6,058 nucleotides of DNA from Thiomonas sp. Lineage in GTDB: Bacteria > Pseudomonadota > Gammaproteobacteria > Burkholderiales > Burkholderiaceae_C. The notes below the pieces were generated by a model. It had not been told where the DNA came from. It did no database searches and saw nothing but the letters and a program-made list of their open reading frames with translations. The DNA lies in the NCBI GenBank assembly GCA_028706735.1, contig JAQTVS010000181.1, positions 1-6,058 of the forward strand. Direction: 5' to 3'. A program made the position numbers and the translations under genes. Shown piece after piece: positions 1 to 4,613 of the stretch (positions within the stretch are counted from its first letter, which is position 1; every line of letters starts with the position of its first letter).

Positions 1-10
1 CCCGTGGGGG

Positions 11-212
11 TCAAGAAAACTTGGGGCGGCCCGGCGTTTTCTCATGAGAGCCCCCAGACCTGCCGCGTTCGCGTCAGGCCCCCCGAGGGGGATGAGAAAA
101 CTTGGGGCGGCCCGGCGTTTTCTCATGAGAGCGCCCCCAGACCTGCCGCGTTCGCGTCAGGCCCCCCGAGGGGGATGAGAAAACTTGGGGCGGCCCGGCG
201 TTTTCTCATGAG
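11..212. repeat. Tandem intergenic stem-loop repeat array, about 2.5 units of 81-83 bp
   Basis: Nearly identical units begin near 11, 92 and 175. The period is 81 bp, then 83 bp, because the second unit has an extra GC just after its shared TCATGAGA stretch. Units 2 and 3 each contain a perfect 10-bp inverted repeat, ATGAGAAAAC / GTTTTCTCAT (92-101 with 117-126; 175-184 with 200-209), around a 15-nt GC-rich loop. In unit 1 the left arm has diverged and only 7 bp pair (14-20 with 36-42). Between these hairpins lies a second potential stem, CCTG...CAGG, enclosing CGCG-TT-CGCG (59-78 in unit 1) and flanked by C-runs and G-runs that could pair. The third unit stops after the first hairpin; identity is lost after 212. 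No protein fits the region. It resembles dispersed REP/MITE-like palindromic elements, but copy number elsewhere cannot be seen here. Confidence 0.85.
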
Positions 213-336
213 GGTGTGAACAAATCCGCCAGGGACGGGTTGTGCGCGCCGCCCGTTTCGGGGGCAAAGAGGTTGGCGCCCTGATGGGTTCGCCCGCGGG
301 TTGTCCCGATACCCAGCGACCGCCGTGTCGATTACA

Positions 337-352
337 CCTTGATACATCAAGG
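337..352 (+). promoter_or_regulatory. Hairpin/dyad overlapping the ribosome binding site of the DsrE-like gene
   Basis: CCTTGAT-AC-ATCAAGG is a perfect 7-bp inverted repeat. As RNA it would form a 6-bp stem with a TACA tetraloop, and its right arm contains most of the AAGGG Shine-Dalgarno sequence (349-353) that lies 9 nt before the ATG at 363. It could occlude the ribosome binding site or act as a DNA operator. The half-sites resemble those of FNR (TTGAT/ATCAA), but the spacer is 2 nt instead of 4. The inverted repeat is visible; a regulatory role is inferred. Confidence 0.4.
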
Positions 353-362
353 GCGCGCGGGG

Positions 363-887
363 ATGGACATGAACAGGTCGAGGCGGCTGATGTGCTTTGC
401 GGTGCTGCTGGCCTTGCCGTGCGTCGCAGCGCGCGCAGCGGGGCAGGTGGTGCAAACGCCCTACAAGGCGCCGATGAAGGTGGTGTTCGAGTTTTATCTG
501 GACGATCCCTCCACCATTTCCAACGCGTTATTTTGGGTGCGTTCGGTGTTCAACACGCTGCAGCAGTCTCCGTATGACGTTGCACCCGAGGATGTGCTGG
601 CGGTCGTGGTGCTGCACGGCACGGAGATCGCCGCCACTGCCACCCGCAATCAGGACACCTATCGGGAGGCCGTGGAGCGCATGCGCTATGACGCGCAGAT
701 GGGCGTGAAGTTCAAGGTGTGCGGTCAGGCGGCGCACGACTTTGGCTACACCCCGGCGGACTTCCAGGACTTTATCGAGATCGTTCCCAACGCCATGACC
801 GAGTTGGCCTACTGGCAGCAACAGGGCTATGCCCTGATCATTCCGCGCATCCTGATCAAGCGCGAAGCGACCGAAAAAATCCGCTGA
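363..887 (+). CDS. Exported DsrE-family protein
   Basis: The product is 174 residues from the ATG at 363. I chose this start because AAGGG lies 9 nt upstream and because it puts a clean signal peptide at the N-terminus; ATG 369 is also possible, and TTG 339 lies inside the upstream dyad. Residues 1-26 have a basic start (RSRR) and a hydrophobic core, with a likely signal peptidase I site after an ARA-type motif. The mature part has the DsrE/DsrF alpha/beta fold pattern: a first strand (KVVFEFYLDD), a central strand (VLAVVVLHGTEI), a helix (REAVERMRYDAQMGVKF), then KVCGQAA with Cys120, and a C-terminal EIVPNAMTELAYWQQQGYALI segment. Cys120 is the only cysteine of the mature chain and sits where DsrE-like proteins carry a sulfur-binding cysteine. 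This suggests a periplasmic sulfur- or thiol-related role, but the substrate is unknown. It appears to be a single-gene unit. Confidence 0.85.
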   Translation: MDMNRSRRLMCFAVLLALPCVAARAAGQVVQTPYKAPMKVVFEFYLDDPSTISNALFWVRSVFNTLQQSPYDVAPEDVLAVVVLHGTEIAATATRNQDTYREAVERMRYDAQMGVKFKVCGQAAHDFGYTPADFQDFIEIVPNAMTELAYWQQQGYALIIPRILIKREATEKIR

Positions 888-915
888 ATTCTGCGCAACC
901 TCAGGAAAAACCCGC

Positions 916-931
916 ACGAACGGTCGTTCGT
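916..931. promoter_or_regulatory. Palindromic operator-like dyad upstream of the transport operon
   Basis: ACGAACG-GT-CGTTCGT is a perfect 7-bp inverted repeat with a 2-nt spacer, about 165 bp before the DUF3311 start. Its size and form are typical of TetR-family operators. A smaller dyad, GCGTC-T-GACGC, follows at 944-954. No convincing -35/-10 pair could be fixed between here and 1081, although TAATCT at 987-992 would do as a -10. The regulator is not encoded in the window. The dyad is seen directly; its role is inferred. Confidence 0.4.
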
Positions 932-1081
932 TTGCGTTCACTTGCGTCTGACGCATTCTGATACACGAATTTGTAAACGGCTGGGCTAATCTTTGACGGT
1001 CAGTGCACCGGACAGCTTCCGGTGAACAAAACCAAGGGCAAGCCGCCACAAGCGCGCCGTCCAAGTCCAGGAGACCGTTCC

Positions 1082-1294
1082 ATGTCCACACCCAAGAAAC
1101 TGGGGCCGCTGCAGTTCATCCTGCTGGCGATTCCCTGCATCGCCGTGCTCGCCATTCCCTACTTCAACAAGCTCGAACCCAGCGTGTTCGGCATTCCCTT
1201 CTTCTACTGGTGGCAACTCGTCTGGGTGCCGCTGTCCGGAGTATTCATCGCCATCGTCTACAAGATGGTCGTGCCGTCTGGAAGCGGGGACTGA
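1082..1294 (+). CDS. DUF3311 small membrane protein, partner of the SSS permease
   Basis: This 70-residue protein starts at ATG 1082, supported by AGGAGA at 1069-1074 about 8 nt upstream. An in-frame GTG at 1022 would add 20 polar residues but lacks that support. Two membrane helices are evident, at about residues 11-28 and 38-60, joined by a loop with N29, E32-P33 and G37 and followed by the aromatic PFFYWWQLVWV stretch typical of DUF3311. The family is known mainly as a short gene directly upstream of SSS-type permeases, as here (4-nt gap), and is thought to be a small accessory subunit, analogous to the small partners of other SSS transporters. Its biochemical role is not established. Co-transcription and probable translational coupling with the next gene are inferred from the spacing. 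Confidence 0.85.
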   Translation: MSTPKKLGPLQFILLAIPCIAVLAIPYFNKLEPSVFGIPFFYWWQLVWVPLSGVFIAIVYKMVVPSGSGD

Positions 1295-1298
1295 TGCC

Positions 1299-2837
1299 AT
1301 GAATGTCGTTGCCACCGTTGTTTTTGTCGCGTTGTTTGTCGGTATCGCTGTTCTGGGCTTCGCCTCGGCGCATTGGCGCAAGGGGGATATGAACCATCTG
1401 CATGAGTGGGGGTTGGGCGGACGGCGATTTGGCGCCTGGATCACTTGGTTCCTCATCGGCGGAGACCTCTATACCGCGTACACCTTCGTCGCCGTGCCGG
1501 CGCTGGTGTTCGGTGCAGGCGCACTGGGTTTCTTTGCGCTGCCGTACACCGTGCTGGTGTATCCGATGGTGTTCGCCATCTTGCCGCGTCTGTGGATCGT
1601 GGCGAAAAAGCACAACTTCATCACAGCCTCCGACTTCGTCGCCGGACGCTATGGCAGCCCGGCGCTGGCGCTGGCCATTGCAGTGACAGGCATCGTGGCC
1701 ACCATGCCTTATATCGCGCTGCAGCTTGTGGGCATTCAGGTGGTGATTGGCGGGCTGGGCTTTTCCACGCAGGGGCTGATGGGCGATGTGCCACTGGTCA
1801 TCGCTTTCGTCATCCTCGCCGCGTTCACTTATACCAGCGGGCTGCGCGCTCCGGCGTCGATCGCGGTGGTCAAGGATCTGCTGGTGTACATCACGGTAAT
1901 CGCGCTGATCATCGTCGTGCCCTACAAGCTGGGCGGCTTCGGCAATATCTTCGCCGCCATCCCGAAAGGACATCTGCTGCTGCCGCCAGTGAAAGACGGC
2001 AATCTGGGCCTGCAGTCGTTCTATCCGACGCTGGCCTTTGGTTCGGCGCTGGCGCTGATGCTCTACCCGCACGCCACCACCGCCGTGCTGTCGGCCAAGG
2101 GGCCCAACACCCTGCGCCGCAATTGGGTGTTCCTGCCCGCGTATTCCTTCATGCTCGGGCTGATCGCCTTGCTCGGCTATATGGCCTACGCCTCGGGCAT
2201 TGCCAAGCTGCCGGATCTGGCGCCGTACTTCAAGCAGTATGGCCCGCAGTTCGCCATGCCCGGTCTGCTGCTGCACTACTTCCCGAGCTGGTTTGTTGGG
2301 GTGGGGTTTGCGGCAGTGGCCATCGGCGCGCTGGTGCCTGCGGCCATCATGTCGATCGCGGCGGCCAATCTGTTTACCCGCAATATCTACAAGGCCTACA
2401 TCAACCCGAATTGCTCCCCAAGGAAAGAAACCGATATGGCCAAGCTGGTGTCGCTGATCGTCAAGTTCGGCGCGCTGTTGTTCATCGTGTTCCTGCCGCT
2501 GACCTACGCGATTCAGTTGCAGCTGCTGGGCGGCATTCTGATTCTGCAGACCCTGCCGGCTATTGTGACCGGCATCTATACCCGCTGGTTCGACGCCAAG
2601 GCGCTGCTGCTGGGCTGGGCTGTGGGTCTGATCTGGGGCATCTGGGCGGCGTCGCTCAGCGGATTCAAGACCTCGGGCTATGCGCTGCACATCGCGGGCA
2701 TGGTGATTCCGGCTTACATCGGCCTGTATGCCTTGGTGCTCAATTTCGTGGTGGCCATCGTGGCCACGGTGGTCATCCGCGTGATGGGGGCGTCCAATGA
2801 TGCCGACGCCACGGTTGCCGCGGATTACGCGGGATAA
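1299..2837 (+). CDS. mctP: Sodium:solute symporter family permease, MctP-like monocarboxylate transporter
   Basis: This 512-residue inner-membrane protein is of normal SSS (TC 2.A.21) length. ATG 1299 is preceded by GGGGA (1286-1290) 8 nt upstream and follows the DUF3311 stop by 4 nt. About 13 hydrophobic helices can be traced, roughly at residues 2-22, 47-72, 75-100, 122-150, 164-182, 190-210, 241-257, 277-298, 328-357, 384-404, 408-426, 436-454 and 468-495. MctP-type landmarks include an early GLGGRRFG loop (38-45), FITASDFVAGRYGS (107-120), MLYPHATTAVLSAK (254-267) and VPAAIMSIAAANLFTRNIYKAY (346-367). Rhizobial MctP imports lactate, pyruvate and other short monocarboxylates and some amino acids; the exact substrate here is not determined. 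The family call is secure. The gene symbol is an assignment by similarity, and an acetate permease or another carboxylate permease is the main alternative. Confidence 0.85.
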   Translation: MNVVATVVFVALFVGIAVLGFASAHWRKGDMNHLHEWGLGGRRFGAWITWFLIGGDLYTAYTFVAVPALVFGAGALGFFALPYTVLVYPMVFAILPRLWIVAKKHNFITASDFVAGRYGSPALALAIAVTGIVATMPYIALQLVGIQVVIGGLGFSTQGLMGDVPLVIAFVILAAFTYTSGLRAPASIAVVKDLLVYITVIALIIVVPYKLGGFGNIFAAIPKGHLLLPPVKDGNLGLQSFYPTLAFGSALALMLYPHATTAVLSAKGPNTLRRNWVFLPAYSFMLGLIALLGYMAYASGIAKLPDLAPYFKQYGPQFAMPGLLLHYFPSWFVGVGFAAVAIGALVPAAIMSIAAANLFTRNIYKAYINPNCSPRKETDMAKLVSLIVKFGALLFIVFLPLTYAIQLQLLGGILILQTLPAIVTGIYTRWFDAKALLLGWAVGLIWGIWAASLSGFKTSGYALHIAGMVIPAYIGLYALVLNFVVAIVATVVIRVMGASNDADATVAADYAG

Positions 2838-2855
2838 GTTTCTGCTCCCTGAAGA

Positions 2856-2871
2856 TCACGTCTGAACGTGA
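2856..2871 (+). other. Small hairpin between permease stop and terminator
   Basis: TCACGT-CTGA-ACGTGA forms a perfect 6-bp stem with a 4-nt loop just after the permease stop codon and 7 nt before the terminator stem. No T-run follows it, so it is not a terminator on its own. It might help protect the mRNA 3' end, or it may be incidental. Confidence 0.35.
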
Positions 2872-2878
2872 CTGCAGT

Positions 2879-2911
2879 GCGGAGGGCCGACAGTGTCGGC
2901 CCTCCGCTTTT
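2879..2911 (+). terminator. Intrinsic (rho-independent) terminator of the DUF3311-permease operon
   Basis: A perfect 14-bp GC-rich inverted repeat (2879-2892 with 2894-2907, left arm GCGGAGGGCCGACA) is followed at once by TTTT (2908-2911) and a T-rich TGTATTCTGT stretch. It begins 41 nt after the permease stop codon. It ends 42 nt before the MAPEG start, so it separates two transcription units and implies that the MAPEG gene has its own promoter in a very short space, or relies on read-through. On the opposite strand no T-run follows, so the terminator acts mainly rightward. Confidence 0.9.
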
Positions 2912-2953
2912 GTATTCTGTGCACTGTGCCGATACGACTGACAGGGAACCCTT

Positions 2954-3352
2954 ATGTTGCTCACCGCTGTTTTGCTGCTCATCGCCTCGCAACTCCCCAT
3001 CGTCGCGGCGGGCATGGCCAAGTCGGGCGCCTTCCGCTCCAAGGAAAACCGCTACGACAACAACGAGCCGCGGCTGTGGCTGGAGCGCCAGACCGACCCG
3101 CGCCGACGCCGGGCCAACGCGGCGCAGGAAAACAGCTTCGAAGCGCTGCCTTTTTTGTTTGCCGCCACGCTGTTCGCCCTCTATCTCAAGGCGCCGCCAG
3201 GTCTGATCAATGGCTTGCTCATCGCCTGGCTGGTGCTGCGCGCCGGGTATCTGTGGAGCTATGTCAACGGCAAAGCCTCATTGCGCTCGTCCATCTGGGG
3301 GCTGGCCCTGCTGGTCAACATCGCCTTGCTGTTTGCGCCGTTTTATGGATGA
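2954..3352 (+). CDS. MAPEG-family integral membrane protein
   Basis: This 132-residue protein starts at ATG 2954, with AGGGA (2943-2947) 6 nt upstream. Four hydrophobic segments lie at about residues 2-20, 62-79, 82-104 and 112-130, the usual MAPEG (membrane-associated eicosanoid and glutathione metabolism) topology and length. The family hallmark is the RANAAQENSFE stretch, with R53, N55, E59, N60 and E63 at the entrance of the second helix. A second conserved patch is R96, Y99 and Y103 in the third helix. Eukaryotic members bind glutathione; most bacterial members are uncharacterised, so glutathione transferase or peroxidase activity should not be assumed. The cytosolic loop at 38-54 is strongly basic (RRRR at 50-53). 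The gene is co-oriented with the CoA-transferase, whose candidate start overlaps its last codons, so the two are probably co-transcribed. Confidence 0.85.
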   Translation: MLLTAVLLLIASQLPIVAAGMAKSGAFRSKENRYDNNEPRLWLERQTDPRRRRANAAQENSFEALPFLFAATLFALYLKAPPGLINGLLIAWLVLRAGYLWSYVNGKASLRSSIWGLALLVNIALLFAPFYG

Positions 3353-4607
3353 AATGCCCGCCATTGCAACGCAGGCGCCGCGCGGTGCGCTCGACGGCCT
3401 GCGCGTGCTTGAGCTCGGCAGCCTGATTGCCGGACCGTTTTCCACCCGGCTGATGGCCGAGTTCGGCGCCGACGTGATCAAGATCGAGTCGCCCGCACGC
3501 GGCGATGATCCTGGCGGCGACCCGCTGCGCAGTTGGCGCAAGCTGCACAAAGGCGAGTCGCTGTGGTGGACCGCGCAGGCGCGCAATAAGCGCTGCATCA
3601 CGGTCAATCTCAAACACCCGCAGGGCCGCGACATCGTGCTGCAGCTTGCGGCGCGGGCCGATGTGGTGGTGGAAAACATGCGTCCTGGCGCACTGGAAAA
3701 ACTCGGCCTGGGCTGGGATGATCTGCGCGCGATCAACCCCAGCCTGGTGATGGTGCGCATCTCTGGTTTTGGCCAGACCGGGTCGATGCGCATGCAGCCC
3801 GGTTTTGGCGCCATTGCCGAAGCCATGGGCGGCATGCGCTATGTCACCGGCGACCCCGATCGCCCGCCCATGCGCGCCAACCTGTCGCTGGGCGACTCGA
3901 TTGCCGCGCTGCACGCCACCATGGGTGCGCTGATGGCGCTGCGCTACCGCGACGCCACCGGTGGCCGTTGGAGCGGGCAGAGCGGCGGAGAGGGGCAGGT
4001 GGTCGATGTGGCGCTGACCGAGAGCGTGTTCAACCTGCTGGAGAGCACGCTGATGGAATACAGCTATGACGGCACCGTGCGCGAGCGCACCGGCACCAGC
4101 ATTCCGGGCATCACGCCATCGAATGTGTACCGCAGCAAGGGCGGCGAGTGGGTGCAGATTTCTGGCAATGGCGATGCGATTTTCAAGCGCTTGATGCTGG
4201 CCATCGGACGCGCTGACATGGCGGAAGACCCAGGGCTGGCGCGCAATCCGGGCCGCATGGTGCGGGCCGACGAAATCGACGCCGCCATTCAGGCCTGGGC
4301 GGCGCAGCAGGAGCCGGACGCCATCGTGCAGGCCATGCGCGCTGCGGAAGTGCCCGCGACACGCATTTACAGCATTGCGGATGTTGCCAGCGACGCGCAG
4401 TTCAGGGCGCGCGGCATGATCGAGCCGCACACGCTGGCAGATGGCACGCCGGTTGATCTGCCCGCACCCGCGCCACGCTTGTCGCAGACGCCCGGCACCA
4501 CGCGCTGGCTCGGCCCGGCGCTGGGAGCGCATACCGATGCGGTGCTCACCGAACTCGGGCTGGACGCGGCGCAGATTGCCGCGCTGCGCCATGACGGCGC
4601 GGTTTGA
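3345..4607 (+). CDS. Family III CoA-transferase (CaiB/BaiF type)
   Basis: This protein has 420 residues from ATG 3345, which overlaps the MAPEG stop by 8 nt. ATG 3354, one nt after that stop, is equally possible and gives 417. Neither has a strong Shine-Dalgarno, which fits translational coupling. The upstream open frame back to 3210 is inside the MAPEG gene and does not look coding. Family landmarks, numbered from ATG 3345: LDGLRVLELGSLIAGPFSTR (16-35), GADVIKIESP (41-50), NKRCITVNLKHPQGR (81-95), VVENMRPGALEKLGL (108-122), ISGFGQTG (139-146), and GDSIAALHATMGAL (183-196), in which Asp184 aligns with the catalytic aspartate of formyl-CoA transferase. GQVVDVALTES follows, and the C-terminal domain includes VPATRIYSIADV (336-347). 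The enzyme would move CoA between an acyl-CoA and a free carboxylate through an enzyme-acyl anhydride; the acids used cannot be read from the sequence. The linker at 203-218 is longer and more Gly/Ser-rich than usual. Confidence 0.9.
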   Translation: MDEMPAIATQAPRGALDGLRVLELGSLIAGPFSTRLMAEFGADVIKIESPARGDDPGGDPLRSWRKLHKGESLWWTAQARNKRCITVNLKHPQGRDIVLQLAARADVVVENMRPGALEKLGLGWDDLRAINPSLVMVRISGFGQTGSMRMQPGFGAIAEAMGGMRYVTGDPDRPPMRANLSLGDSIAALHATMGALMALRYRDATGGRWSGQSGGEGQVVDVALTESVFNLLESTLMEYSYDGTVRERTGTSIPGITPSNVYRSKGGEWVQISGNGDAIFKRLMLAIGRADMAEDPGLARNPGRMVRADEIDAAIQAWAAQQEPDAIVQAMRAAEVPATRIYSIADVASDAQFRARGMIEPHTLADGTPVDLPAPAPRLSQTPGTTRWLGPALGAHTDAVLTELGLDAAQIAALRHDGAV

Positions 4608-4613
4608 GCGGAG

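Noticed and set aside
11..212. CRISPR array
   Set aside because: There are no unique spacers between short repeats; the whole 81-83 bp unit is duplicated, and only about 2.5 times.
4..219. Open frame through the repeat array
   Set aside because: It is a translation of the tandem DNA repeats and simply repeats the same peptide; it has no ribosome binding site or recognisable domain.
337..352. FNR/CRP binding site
   Set aside because: The half-sites look right (TTGAT/ATCAA), but the spacer is 2 nt rather than the 4 nt required, and the site overlaps the ribosome binding site.
363..450. Lipoprotein signal in the DsrE-like protein
   Set aside because: The ALPC sequence has Pro just before Cys20 instead of Gly, Ala or Ser, so it is not a lipobox; an ordinary signal peptidase site fits better.
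965..1021. Sigma-70 promoter for the transport operon (TAATCT at 987-992, TTGACG at 993-998)
   Set aside because: The -10 has no partner -35 at 16-18 nt, and the TTGACG has no -10 downstream; neither forms a complete promoter.
1022..1081. GTG start for the DUF3311 gene
   Set aside because: The extra 20 residues are polar and unlike the family, and a good AGGAGA stands before ATG 1082.
1245..2690. 481-codon antisense frame over the permease gene
   Set aside because: Its product is rich in Gln, His and Arg without domains, as expected for the shadow of a GC-rich gene on the other strand.
1406..2800. 464-codon frame on the + strand inside the permease gene
   Set aside because: This is an alternate-frame shadow with Ala, Arg, Gly and His-rich low-complexity translation; the hydrophobic helices belong to the other frame.
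2910..2936. Promoter for the MAPEG gene (TTGTAT ... GATACG)
   Set aside because: The spacer is only 15 nt and the -10 matches poorly, and the -35 overlaps the terminator T-run; too weak to annotate.
3315..4592. 425-codon antisense frame over the CoA-transferase, in the same frame as mltD
   Set aside because: It is tempting as a lost extension of MltD, but it is a Gln/His/Arg-rich shadow of a clearly conserved gene and has no LysM-like sequence.
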